A stretch of 64,000 nucleotides of DNA from NCBI GenBank assembly GCA_028386065.3, contig JAKUCV010007419.1, positions 126,372 to 190,371 of the forward strand. Direction: 5' to 3'. The notes beneath the pieces are model-generated. The model searched no databases. It was given only the letters and a program-made list of their open reading frames with translations, and was not told the origin of the DNA. This stretch comes from Turnera subulata. Taxonomy: Eukaryota > Streptophyta > Magnoliopsida > Malpighiales > Passifloraceae. This document shows, piece by piece, positions 10,207 to 21,428 of the stretch (its first letter is position 1; each line of letters opens with the position of its first letter). The translations under genes were made by a program, and so were the position numbers.

Positions 10207-13200
10207 GTGGACAATGACAGATGCTTTGGTCCACTTCTTGACCTTGCAGCAAAAGAGGGTGAGGCTGATATTTACGTTGAGCACGGGGATGAGGAGCCCC
10301 CATACTTTAGAGTAGACAATCCTCAAAATATATGCAGGAGGTTAAATGTACAATGTCCTGGTCTGTCATATGGTGAGAGTAGTGGGGCTATTAATGGAGG
10401 TCAGAGTAACCGGGAGGGTGAGAATGAGACAAGGGATGAGGTTATTGATGATAGTAAATGCCAAATTATTGACAATATTAATCTGAGTAGGTTTGAGGTG
10501 GGCGACAATAGTAAGAGAGGGGAGAGGTAACTTATTCATTGGTGAGCAAGAACATGGAGTAGAAAATGAAGGTGCACAAGCTGCTGAAGCAAATGCAGTT
10601 CATGAAGGAATTGTGGGCCTAAGTGAGGATGGCATTGATTCGGTTGCTGAAGGGTTGGATGGCATAGATGAGGAAGGGGAAACAGATAGAGATACTGTTT
10701 TTGAGAAGCCGAGGGAGAATGATGTTGTCGATAAGCTTAATCATGAAAAAGAGGGAGTGGCAATGGGTGCCGATGACACAATGGATGCAGATGACTGGGT
10801 TGTCGTGGATGAGTTGACGAACAATGACGACGATGAGCTCCAACTTTACAGAAAGCAGCTGAGAGAAATAATTAAAAGGGAGAGGCAAGAAAGCAAGCAA
10901 TAGAGGGAGAGGCAAGCAGCAGGTATTCAAGAACCTTAAGAGGGAGCATCATATGAGGCTGATGTAGAAAGAGACAATGAAAGGCAGGTAGTAGTAGCTG
11001 CTTCTGAGCATATACCTGCAAAGGGGGAGGATGGTGAGGCTGATCAATGGTTGCGTAGATCTAAGGAGGATATCAATCGGCTGAGAAAGGGCAAATGGAA
11101 TGAAGATGAGTTTGAATTTTTAGGCAATGAAGGCAGTTCCATTCATCCAACTTATATTACAGATGAAGGCGATGATGGAGATAGTGAGCATGGAAGGAAA
11201 TCGACTGAAAAATACTTCAGGCCTGCTGACAAGGTACCTCCTTTTGCTATGGGTATGATATTTCACAATAGAGGAGAAGTGAAAGAAGCATTCGACAAAT
11301 GGAGCATCAGTGAGAGGCGAGATATCAAGTGGTGAAGATTGACAAAGATAGGTTGAGAGAATGCAAGGTTCCAAGTTGTAGGTGGTATGTGCAGGTAACA
11401 CACCATAAGACTAACAAGATTTGGGTTGTGAGGAAGTATCATGTCGTAAAACATGATTGTGGAGCTGGGAATGCCAACAGCAGAGTGACCAAGCGAGTGA
11501 TTGCAAACTATTTGATAGACAAATACGCCTCGGCTGCCCAGGACTTCCGTCCAACACAGATCATGGAGATTAGGAGGAGGAAGTTTAAGGTTGCTCCAAG
11601 CTGGGGACAAGCTCGAGATGCAAAAGAATTAGTTCGTAAACATTTCAAAGGTGATGAGGCTCATGAGTATAACAGGCTGGAGGATTATTTGCAAACTTTG
11701 AGAATTACGAATCTAGGGAGCAGTATATTCTTGGATACTGAAGATGTGGATGGCACTAATGAGTTTGAGAGGCTTTACATTTGCTTCCATGCACTAAAAA
11801 TTAGACTCAAAGCAGGTTTTAGGCGTGTAATTGGGCTAGATGGATGCTTCCTAAAAAGGGCCGTTAGGAGGACAACTCCTAGCTGCTGTTGGGAGGGATG
11901 CTAACAACCAAATGTACACACTGACATGGGTTATGGTTCGAGTTGAAAACACTGAAAATTGGAGGTGATTTCTCATTAACCTTGTGCAAGATCTAGGACT
12001 TCCATATGGGGTTGGGAAAGGTTGGACATTCATCTCCGACCAACACAAGATTACTCTTAATTTAGTACCTGAGTCTTGGTCTTCGGTGAAGCATATTAGT
12101 TCTGCTTCTTTCTTATTTCAGTATATACTGTTGAGGTTGGGTTTCAAAATTTTTTGCATTAACTTACCACACATTGCAAGGTTTGATTAGAGCTGTCCAT
12201 GAGGTATTGCCAGACGCTGAACATAGGAGGTGTGCCAGGCATATTTTTGCCAAAAGGAGGAGAGCTAACGGAGGTGAGGACCTTCAAAAGCACTTCTAGA
12301 AGTGCGTTAAGAGCACCACACCCCAAGAGTTAGCAGAGCTTGTTGCAAAATTTGATGATATATTGGAGCAGACAAAGATGGATTTTTTAGCAGAGCATCC
12401 CGCGCTTTGGTGTAGAGCTTATCAGGACACATGGTGCAAGTCGGATGTAGTTGACAACAACATCTGTGAGGTTTTCAACTGCTTCATCATTGAAGCGAGG
12501 TTCTAATCAGTAATTTCAATGCTAGAGGACATTAGGAATTTGATGATGGCTAGGATTGCTACAAGACAAGCGTTTGTATCTGGTTGGAGGCAAGATTATA
12601 GAAATAAATTCGTAGAGTTAATCGAAAGAAGCAAAGATATTACGGCTTTGTACTGGGTTCAACCAAATGGGTGTGGGAAGTATGAGGTCGCTAATAGGCA
12701 ACATAGATATGTAGTGGACAAGAATAAACGACAGTGCACTTGTAGGGCGTGGGAGCTAACTGGAATTTCATGCCCACATGGTGCAGCAGTAATTTTCAAC
12801 GATAAGGAGTAGGTTGAGAAGTATGTGGCCAGGTGGTACCACAAAGATATGTTCATGAAGTCCTACAGATTGTCCTTGAATCCCGTACGTGGGGAACTTT
12901 TCTAGCAGTCGTCAGGCAAGCCAGCAGTTCACCCACCCCCAGCTGATACAAAGAGAGGCAGACCCCAGACAAAAAGGTGACCTGAGTTCGGGGAAAAAAT
13001 AGGAGACCAAAAACCGCACGAGTGATGCAGTGTCAACAATGCAAAGAATTTGGTCACAATATCCTCACATGCAGTAGGAGGCAGGTGAGGTGCAAGTTGG
13101 ATGTGGTTGCCAATTTACCATTAATATTAATTCGGTGTAAACAATGATTCCTATTGCTCATTGCAGTGATTTTCAAAGAGAATAGTTGTCCCAGACATTG

Positions 13201-14374
13201 ACTCCACAAGCTCTTCAATTGACACTACCACCAAAAGTTGATGCAGATTCATAGCCGAGGAACACAGGAAAAAGGAAGGTATTATCATTAATATTACTTT
13301 TTCATCATATCACCCATTATGTTTTTCATCATATAACCCATTACATGATGTCTTCATATTGCTGTAATTGGTCCCCCGAATAGCAAACTGCATCTGCTAT
13401 GACAAGAGAATTGCCAGCGTAGATGGGTGCAAGAAGGAGGGCATCTGTCCAGACTTTAAGTATCCCAAATTTTGTGACACAGGTACAGTCTGCAACTATC
13501 CCAAATTCTGTGACACAAGTCCAGTCTGCAAGTATCCCAGCTTCTGTGATATAGGTTCAGTCTGTAAGTATCCCAGCTTCTGTGACACAGGTCCACAATG
13601 CCCCTCATGAGGTTAAAGCTATTTTCTTTTATTTTCTTCTGCTTTCGAGGTATGAAACACCAAGTTCTAGCAATTGGAAGTTTTTGTCCATATGCGCAGG
13701 AAACAGATGGAAATTTTTTCCAGATAGTCCCAGAGGCAGAGCGCCTACTCGTAGAGGCAAACCGCCAAGTCAAAGAGCCAGGTAAAAAATAGACAGAGGG
13801 AGGCGGCTTAATTTCGATGAAGGGAGGGGCGTGCTAGTTACAGAATCAAAATGGATGGTACAGGATGTAAGATTATGAATCTGTAAATATACCCTTCTTT
13901 TGGAGCCTGATTCGCGATCCTATTGTTTCAGCTACCTTATATTCTGCCTCTACAATTTCATTCCCATTTGCAGCCTGGTACGAGGTCACAACGAATCATA
14001 AAAGTGCCCAACAGGCGCAGGACAGAGAGCAACGAGTCTGATGACAATGTGCAAAACACACAATTTTCCACTATCGATATTAATGAGGCTCCCAGCACTG
14101 TTAATCAGCCTCCCGAGCCTGGTATGTTCAATCTTAAAACAACGAATTCTGTTACGAAACTGTTGTTTATGTGCATAGTAACCGCTGAATGTTAATGTTT
14201 TATCTCTATTTGTATACATTTGTTGTGCATTTCAATGTCCTTCCTTATAGTTATAAACTATGTCTGGGGTTGTAGCAGAATTGGAGGTACCAGTGTTTGC
14301 ACGCAATGGAGGCGGTGGACGTGGTGGAGGCAGAAGGAGGTGGCCAAGAGGAAGGGGGAGAAGAGGCCGTTGAA
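10207..14374 (+). pseudogene. Mutator-like (MuDR/MULE) transposase, decayed
   Basis: Order of recognisable parts: an acidic N-terminal region (10207-11100); the MuDR N-terminal zinc-binding region (PFAMGMIFHNRGEVKEAF at about 11240, then CKVPSCRWYV to HDCGAGN, 11350-11470); the MULE catalytic core with VIGLDGCFLK (11828) and FISDQHK (12030); a SWIM zinc finger (CTCRAWELTGISCPHGAA, about 12735-12790); and a basic RGG-rich C-terminus ending at 14374. The frame is broken by a frameshift near 11327, a TGA where Trp is expected after ENTENWR (about 11967), and stops near 12298, 12504, 12810 and 12903. Several stops fit TGG or CAG changed by C-to-T or G-to-A transition, as in methylated silenced elements. 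Terminal inverted repeats were not found. Confidence 0.85.
13457..13604. repeat. 39-bp tandem repeat, four copies, in the MULE C-terminal region
   Basis: Units carry TCTGTGACACAGGT and repeat every 39 bp, so 13 codons each. In the frame consistent with the transposase the peptide is of the type SIPxSVTQVQSA, repeated four times with one stop. Other frames give Cys-rich repeats that are less likely to be the real ones. Confidence 0.85.
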
Positions 14375-15088
14375 CCAAGTTGGTTACTTAATTTGACTTT
14401 TGATTCCTTGGCTGAAGGAATATAAGTTCATCCTACTATTATCTTCCAAGTTTGTTAGTTAATTTGACTTTTGATTCCTTGGTTGAAAGAATATAAATAT
14501 CGTATTGGTTCATCCTACTGTTATCTTTTGACGTGGAAGCAAGAACATGATAAGCATCCCTTCTGTGTGATGCCTTCCTTATGAATATTGTCGTGCTTAT
14601 CGTTATGAACATTGTCGTGTTTATCTATGTTTCTCTGTTTACTGCATGTTATACATGTCTGTCTCTATCGTGGTACTGGTTACCCTATCATATGATGTTT
14701 GACGCTCGTCTTAATTAGTGTTGTAGGGTTATGTTTACTTTTTCTAAACTAGGGCTTCAATCTACTCTTAACAGTAGGTAGTTGAGGTCTGCCCTCTAAC
14801 CCTATCTTAATTGTGTTTCTTTCAACATTAAATGCAAGCCACTAACTGCGATTTAATTTCCTGCCTCCTCCCATTCCCAGACCATTACCTTCCTTAGTTA
14901 ACTCTAAAAAAGCTCGCCAAAACAATCCTTCCGAATCCAATCCGACCTTTGACCAACCGGCACAACCAACCAATCCGTTCACAAAATGCATTCACTACTT
15001 CCCTTTACAAAGGGTAACTGCATATAGTGCTCCATCTCCACAAACCAAGCCGCTTCTGCAAACCAATACTACATTACCAGCCAATACC
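14375..15088. other. Non-coding spacer after the MULE gene
   Basis: A direct repeat of about 60 bp (about 14385-14445 and 14450-14515, sharing TTTGACTTTTGATTCCTTGG) is present. Otherwise no gene is seen; it likely includes the 3' side of the Mutator-like element. Confidence 0.5.
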
Positions 15089-15535
15089 TTGGCAATCTCC
15101 ATCATGGCTGAGTCTGTCATGTCATCGACTTCCACTATGTCAAACCAACGCAGGAGTAGTAGGACGACGTACCAGAGGTCCAGACTGCAAGCGGAGGGTG
15201 TTTACTGTGACTGGGTCCAGTTGCATAACATTCCAGAAGAACGCCTTCTACATTCCACCATATTGCAAATAGTGGAGGTTTTCCGTGAATTCCACGGGTA
15301 TGATCCATACGCTGTGACCTTGTTCGCTGGAGGACGGCCTTTTGTATGTGTAGATGTGACTTTGGATTTGTGGAAACCTCTTCCTGCGGGGACCATGCAC
15401 CGGGATGACCGTGGGGAAGATGTTTGGATTGAGTTCAGGTATGAGGATATTGATCTGATTTGTTACACTTGTGGTTTAGTGTCCCACAAAGCAAGCAACT
15501 GTATATCACCAAGGCGTGAAAAAGTAGGGGCTTAA
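15089..15535 (+). pseudogene. LINE ORF1-like fragment (DUF4283 end plus zinc knuckle)
   Basis: The 148-codon frame contains the last part of a DUF4283-like domain (CDWVQLHNIPEERL, then DVTLDLWKPLPAG and EDVWIEFRYEDIDL) followed by a CX2CX4HX4C zinc knuckle (CYTCGLVSHKASNC, near residue 125). This layout is typical of ORF1 of plant LINEs and of their many truncated copies. The N-terminal half of DUF4283 is missing and the frame ends shortly after the knuckle, so it is a remnant. No poly(A) tail or target duplication was identified. Confidence 0.7.
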
Positions 15536-16232
15536 ATTGGATGAACCAGACAGCCTCAGGCCATAGAATCATGCATGAGCAATGGACGACCAATTCTTCC
15601 TGAACAAGGTACAACCAATTCTTCTTGAACAAGGTATGACCAGTGGTTTGGGATTTGGATTGGGATGAGGATTTTGAGGAGGTTGATCATCCATTTCTTC
15701 CTCTTGCTTATTGATTGTGCCGTCGAAAGGTTCCCTACTATGTTCGTTGCTCCACATCTCGACATCTCTGCCACCAGGCTACCCAGAGATGTTTTTGGTC
15801 CTTCTCTTGTTTCGTCGTCTTCAGTCGTAGTCTTGTTCCTGGTCTGATGTAGTTGTAGCCTTGTTCATTTTTTCCTTCTTCGGTCGGTAGAAAGTTGTCG
15901 GGGGTATGTCTCAACAACTAATGTTTCAAACTCTTTTCTTTACAATGAATCTGTTTTATTACTTCAAGTCCAACCAGATTATGCAATTCGCACAAACTGC
16001 TTACTATTCAACTGCAACTGCAAATTATCATTCATTTAACTAAGTTCATCATACACAACCAACGCCAAATGCTTACTATTCAACTGCAACTGGAACTGCA
16101 AATTATCATTCATTCAACCAAGTACATCATACACACAGCCAACGTCAGGCCGAAGAACAAGAGGAAAACATGAATACCCAAACAACAACATAACTAAACA
16201 ACAACATAACCAAACAACAACATTACTTAAGA
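15536..16232. other. Non-coding region with small direct repeats
   Basis: A 30-bp unit near 15580-15645 (sharing GACCAATTCTTCCTGAACAA-like sequence) occurs in tandem, and a 60-bp segment is repeated at about 16000 and 16070 (sharing CTTACTATTCAACTGCAACT). No gene is supported. Confidence 0.5.
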
Positions 16233-16736
16233 TTAATTGCAAAAATCGTAACCAACACCACAAGACAACACTGTAATTGGTGCAGACAAAGCCTGGCATA
16301 CACCCGAACTCGTCCCCAAACTCCCTGCATTGTTCTGGTCGTCATCGAGATTGACCATAACATCGACCTCTTCCTTCAGCTTTCTATTCTCCCTTGACAG
16401 CTCATTATTACGATCAATCAGTTGCCTGTCTCGGTTCCTCAATCCAATCAGCAACCTTTGAACTCTGATTTCGTGCTCATCGTTAATCCATTGCAAGAGC
16501 CCACATCTCTTCAAAGAACCACAACCATAGAATCTCCTCTCTAGGTTGCTATCGCTCCATGAGTACCATATCGGAGACCGCCGCCTACATCCACAGAAAA
16601 CACTTCCTTCGTACTCATAAATGGGCTTCTGACCGACGGTGGAGCTTATGACGCTCCCATCAACAAAGAGACGCCTACTTGTTTGTTTACTAGAAGTGGA
16701 CCTAGAAGAATAATTTGATGACGAAGACGAGGACAT
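16233..16736 (-). CDS. Small GRF-type zinc-finger protein
   Basis: An uninterrupted minus-strand frame. The likely start is the Met of MSSSSSSNYSS (16736), ten codons inside the longest frame, because related plant proteins begin with such a Ser-rich tail. A GRF zinc finger follows at about residues 48-90, with the Cys pair of FCGCRRRSP, the invariant ERRFYGC and a final Cys before LLQWINDE. After it comes a coiled-coil stretch (about 95-140, LRNRDRQLIDRNNELSREN). The layout matches the At4g04775-like group of plant proteins, whose function is unknown and whose members are often found in or near transposons. Here it lies between a dead MULE and a non-autonomous MULE, so it may be a transposon passenger rather than a host gene. 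Confidence 0.6.
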   Translation of the reverse strand: MSSSSSSNYSSRSTSSKQTSRRLFVDGSVISSTVGQKPIYEYEGSVFCGCRRRSPIWYSWSDSNLERRFYGCGSLKRCGLLQWINDEHEIRVQRLLIGLRNRDRQLIDRNNELSRENRKLKEEVDVMVNLDDDQNNAGSLGTSSGVCQALSAPITVLSCGVGYDFCN

Positions 16737-16766
16737 GAACCACAGAAAAGCTACAGTGAATTGCAT

Positions 16767-17882
16767 CCACCGCTATTATGCACTTCTTCGTTTAAGAAAT
16801 TCAACGCAAGGGGAAAGAACACGCAGTTGTAGTTGTGTCCACGACCTCGTTTAACCGAAGGGAGCCAATTTGTTCCTTTTTTAGTCACCAAACGATGCGG
16901 ATTCGTAGAGCGGGAAAACTCTCGCCCACCTCAGCCCACGTGCCTCTCCCCTATCCCCTGTATACGGGTCCCACCAATAACCCACAATTTTTAACTCTTA
17001 TCCCCCTCCAAAGTGCGTGGGCCCCACAGTAAAAAATTAATTTTCAATTCCATCTCTCCTCCCTTGGGCGCAGGGCCCACTAATATCCCAGAATTTTTAA
17101 TCCTTCCTCCCCTTCATTGTTCATGGGGCCCACCAATTATTCTATTCCTGGAAAATCATTTTCCAAATTAAAACGAAATTTCCAAAAACAAAACCGAAAA
17201 AAAGGAAAAATAAATGGGGAAGAATAAAATATTCAGGGCCTCTCGGGTCCCACATGCCACGTGTCAGCCCGTGAGAGGGTAACCGACCACCGGAGGGAGA
17301 AAGGATAGTTCTTCTAGGGATTTATCAGGTTCAGGGACAAAAAAATTGGCGAAAAATTCTTTAGGGACAACTCTTGAGAAATTGACAAAGTTTAGGGACA
17401 CAAAAAATATTATTTCTATAATTAATTATTCTTTCCTTAGTTGGAAATTTGTCAACTGAAGACTGAATATTGTGGTTTACCTTCATATTGGTTCCTCGAA
17501 ATTCTAATATAAAGACTCCACTAACCCAAGAATTAGTGTGTTTAGAGCATGTACGATATCATTATTTCCCCTGTGGAGGATTCAAGATGTATAGTTAATT
17601 TTCGTCTGTCCTGAATTTACACACCTATACTAGTCTTTAGGAGGCCGGTTGCAATCGTGTTTATTAGTCTAAGACAGTATGTTGCTGGTTCGAGCAGTTT
17701 TTTACCTACTTTTTTGCGTTTAGGAGGCCACCCCTGAAAATCGAAACAAAACTTGTTTGGTATAAATTCCCGAGAAGAAATTATCTTTTCGATGACATGA
17801 ATGAGAATGGAGCGGAAATTATTATACTTCCCTTCTATTCTAGCCATGGTAATGTTTCTGTTGGTAATGATATTAAATTTAG
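16767..17882. other. Non-coding region with degenerate repeats
   Basis: Between about 16920 and 17150 a unit of roughly 90 bp recurs three times, each containing a GGGCCCAC-type motif followed by AATTTTTAA. At 17330-17405 a short unit with AGGGACA is repeated. No gene is supported. These could be relics of the terminal region of an older Mutator-like element. Confidence 0.5.
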
Positions 17883-18150
17883 GGTTAAAAGACGCAGTGT
17901 GTCCTTTCACTTTTTCGATTTCAATGTTTATATCCCTCTTCTTTTTATTTCAAACATTATGTCCTCGAACCTGTTTGAAATGAAACAATGTCGTCCAATT
18001 TACCTTCAATTTCCGGTCATCCAATCACTGTCTGCCACGTGTCTTGAGGGGCCGGGCCTGCTTGCCAGGTGGAAATTTTTTTTCTTCCCCTCCCTCTATT
18101 TTCCGGATTTTTATGTTTTGGAGGTAAAGAAAAAAAATTTAAATATATTT
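17883..18150 (+). repeat. Left terminal inverted repeat of the Mutator-like element
   Basis: Matches the reverse complement of 19605-19864 over its length with scattered differences, including the shared blocks CAATCACTGTCTGCC, GGGGCCGGGCCTG and GATTTTTATGTTTTGGAGG. Confidence 0.92.
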
Positions 18151-18239
18151 AATTTTTCTACAAATTTTCTTTTTTCCCAATTTTTCTTTTCTGCTTCCTC
18201 GTTTTTTCTTTTTTTCTTCCCCTTCACACAATTCTCCTC

Positions 18240-19030
18240 CACCCCCTTCAACTCCTTTCGACATCAACCTCTCCCTCCCCGGCGACGCCTTCTACCTCCT
18301 CATCCGCACCAACACCGCGGAGGGGCGGCGGTGATGGAGATGAGTTTGAAGGCTCTTGCAACGACGGCCTGATACCTCGCACTGGCTGCTCCTCGAAACA
18401 GAGACGCGCGGTGGTGACACGGGTTAGTGACGACAACTTTTGCTCTAGCTGTATCACCGCACCGGCGACAAGAGGGACGAATCCACCACCAAGCCTGAAT
18501 CCACCTCAAATCAACCACCAACCCCTTAATAACAACACCATCACCGCCATTACAACCACCTAGCCTGAATCCACCCAAATCAACCCGCAATCATAAAGCA
18601 AAACAAGACCAAGTAATCAGTTCCAATTCAACCCGACATACATCAATCCAAAGGTATCTTAATTAACCCAACATCAATCACAGAGAGGAGGGGAATTTAA
18701 TTTGGCGGCAGCAACTTACCCCGACGGTGGCGCGAGTTGCAGAGGCAGAGGAGAGATCGGGCGGCGCGATTAAGAGGAGGGACGGTGGTGCTTGCGAGGC
18801 GGCGCGAGAACAGGGAAAGGTGCAGAGGTGACCTGAGGCGTGATGTCGCTCCTATGCTCGGTAGCGGCTTCGATAGAGGTATGGGGAGGGAGGGGCGAAC
18901 CGGAAGGAGAGGTGGACGGAGCAGACGATGGAGGAGAGGTAGAAGAGGGAAGGGAGGGTGAGGAGGGAAGCGGCGACGGCGGCGGACGGTGGTTCAATGG
19001 AGGGCGTGATTATGGGGAAAACGAAAAGCA
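18240..19030. other. GC-rich interior block, possible captured gene fragments
   Basis: Base composition changes abruptly to GC-rich, with a clear donor-like GGTAAGT on the minus strand near 18713. Several frames read through but none shows a known domain. The composition step and position between TIRs are what is expected when Mutator-like elements pick up pieces of host genes; the source gene is not recognised. Confidence 0.45.
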
Positions 19031-19088
19031 ATGATCAGTGAAAGAGAAGAGGATGAGGATGCGTTTTTGTTTTTTTTTTTGTGAGGAT

Positions 19089-19590
19089 TTTTATTTTGTC
19101 AAGTTAATTAGGGGCGGGTTTAGTGGGTGGATTTAACGGGTGGAGTTAATTTTGGTAAGTTGATTAATAGGTGAATTTTATTTTGACAAGTTAATCTTTA
19201 TTTTAAATACTAATTATTATTAATTAATTGTTAATCTTAAATTTCAAATTTTGTGGGTTTTATTTTGTCAAGTTAATTAGGGGCGGGTTTAGTGGGTGGA
19301 TTTAACGGGTGGAGTTAATTTTGGTAAGTTAATTAATAGGTGAATTTTATTTTGACTAGTTAATCTTTATTTCAAATACTAATTGTTATTAATTAATTGT
19401 TAATCTTAAATTTCAAATTTTATGGGTTTTATTTTGTCAAGTTGATTAGGGGCGGGTTTAGTGGTGGATTTAACGGGTGGAGTTAATTTTGGTAAGTTAA
19501 TTAATAGGTGAATTTTATTTTGACAAGTTAATTTTTAATTTAAATACTAATTGTTATTAATTAATTGTTAATCTTAAATTTCAAATTTTG
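19089..19590. repeat. About 169-bp tandem repeat, three copies
   Basis: Each unit contains AGGGGCGGGTTTAGTGG, GATTTAACGGGTGGAG and TTATTAATTAATTGTTAATC. Copies start near 19089, 19258 and 19427 and are highly similar, between the GC-rich block and the right TIR. Confidence 0.93.
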
Positions 19591-19604
19591 TAATCTTTTG
19601 TTTT

Positions 19605-19864
19605 TTTATTTATAATCATTTTTTTGTAATATTTAATTTTTTTCCTCCAAAACATAAAAATCCGAAAAATAGAGGGAGGGGAAAAAAAATTTTCCACCTG
19701 GCAACCAGGCCCGGCCCCTCAAGGCACGGGGCAGACAGTGATTGGATGACCTGAAATTAGAGGTAAATTGGACGACATTGTTTCATTTCAAACAAGTTCG
19801 GGAATATAATGTTTGAAATAAAAAGAAGAGGGACATAAAGATTGAAAAAGTGAAAGTCTTAACC
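19605..19864 (-). repeat. Right terminal inverted repeat of the Mutator-like element
   Basis: Inverted partner of 17883-18150; ends in GTCTTAACC immediately before the second copy of the 10-bp target duplication. Confidence 0.92.
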
Positions 19865-19874
19865 TTAAATTTAG

Positions 19875-21428
19875 TATTGAATTAATGCTTGCTGGAACAC
19901 GTGACGAACTTAAGTTGAAGTATGACTGGAAATTGCGTGGAGTTCTCAGCATTTGCATTATTATGTTGCCTGATGCAGCAAGGAGAGTTTGTCACTGCCT
20001 TTCTGTGGGGCTGAATGATTGGTGTGGATAATAGAGATCACCCAGCACTACAGCAATATGTCAAATGAAGTTATGGCACTCTCGTTAGACACAAGCCATG
20101 AGGTCTATTGAAGTACATTAGGATAAAGATTGCGCCTTTTTGCAGGTATTAGATATTAATATTAGAATAACATAACAATAACATATTTACACTTAAAATT
20201 TTTTAATACGTAAATCAAAGAAAAGAATCCACTGTAACAATTAATTTAATAATTTATTTATTAAAAGAAAATTTTGTCAAACACTTATCCATAATATATA
20301 TATAAAAAAATTAATATTTATGTTAAAAAATAATATGTTTAGTAAAAATTAACTTAAAATTATTAAAAAAATAAAGTAAAACCATATATCCAACGTAGCA
20401 TTAATTTTTTTATTATAAGATAAAATTTTCAAATGTTTATTTCAAAATATATGAAAAGTTGTAATATAAAAGAAAAAGTTTATGCATGATAAAAAAATAA
20501 ACTAAAGTGCAATAAAATAGTCATGGTTTCATTGAAAAGAATTTATATTTTGAAATAAAACTATATGAGATAAAAATATACTTAGCATGTTAACAATATA
20601 TGAAAAAAAATATGAAAATACCTATAAAGTCTTATAGATAAATTTGTAAATTCTTTGAATGCGTTTTAAATATATTGTATAATATGTTGAGAGATGATTG
20701 GTTACACATGTAAAATTACTGTGAGACCGACTAAAGTGTCAACAGTCATGTCCTGACAACAACTCAGGTAGCGCTACATGCCTACATCATCATTCGGCTG
20801 CCCAGGATACAGCATTACGGACACGTAATAAGACTCGGAGTATATGATTAGGAAAACAAAAAAAATATGGGACACAAAATCGGTTATTGATTCCCTTGGT
20901 TCTTTTGGTTACATTCCCATTACTTTTAGATTAGCAAATTATGCGGTTAACTATGAAGTGTTACCAGAGCTATCATTGAGGTAAAAGCATTCAAAATGCA
21001 CGAATTGCGATTTATGTGGATTATTGTAGTAGATACTTTTCATAGGCAATCTGTGTAGTGTACACATCCTTTTTGAGGAAGTATCAATTACCCAGTGCAG
21101 AGTAGAAAACTGAAACCGTTACACCCCAAGAATTAGTGTTTGGCTGCATCAGCATGAAAAGCATTGTGAGACCTTTCTTTCCCTCGCATTAACACAAGGC
21201 CTTCATTTCAACCTCAACATGTTTTACTGCACTTGTTGCATGGTATTTTATTTAGGCAACTCACGAAAATTATGCATCAGCAAACTCGGGTTAAGGGCGC
21301 TTACACACACAAAGACGGACCAATGTCACATGGATTATCAAGCAAAGACAAGAACCAATTGTTCTATTAAACCATGTAATTAACAATGACAATTAATCCC
21401 ACTTAAACTTCCCCAAGGACCTCTAAAG
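19875..21428. other. AT-rich intergenic region upstream of DUF604 copy 2
   Basis: The stretch 20160-20700 is extremely AT-rich with long A and T runs and no reading frame. No known element or gene was recognised. The last part should contain the promoter of the gene at 21429. Confidence 0.5.

Larger units (their letters stand above)
17883..19864. mobile_element. Complete non-autonomous Mutator-like element (Pack-MULE candidate)
   Basis: The element is bounded by GGTTAAAAGAC at 17883 and its inverted counterpart GTCTTAACC ending at 19864, and is flanked by the perfect 10-bp direct repeat TTAAATTTAG (17873-17882 and 19865-19874). Duplications of 9-10 bp are the Mutator signature. The terminal inverted repeats are about 260 bp. 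The interior holds a GC-rich block (18240-19030) unlike the AT-rich TIR-proximal parts and a three-copy tandem repeat (19089-19590). No transposase is encoded, so it depends on an element elsewhere. Confidence 0.92.

Noticed and set aside
13368..13610. Cys-rich repeated peptide (YPxFCDTG type)
   Set aside because: It is an off-frame reading of the 39-bp repeat; the frame that fits the transposase gives a Ser/Val/Gln-rich repeat.
18737..19034. Arg/Gly-rich and Pro/Ser-rich frames in the Mutator-like element
   Set aside because: Low-complexity frames on both strands of a GC-rich block without conserved domain; listed only as possible captured fragments.
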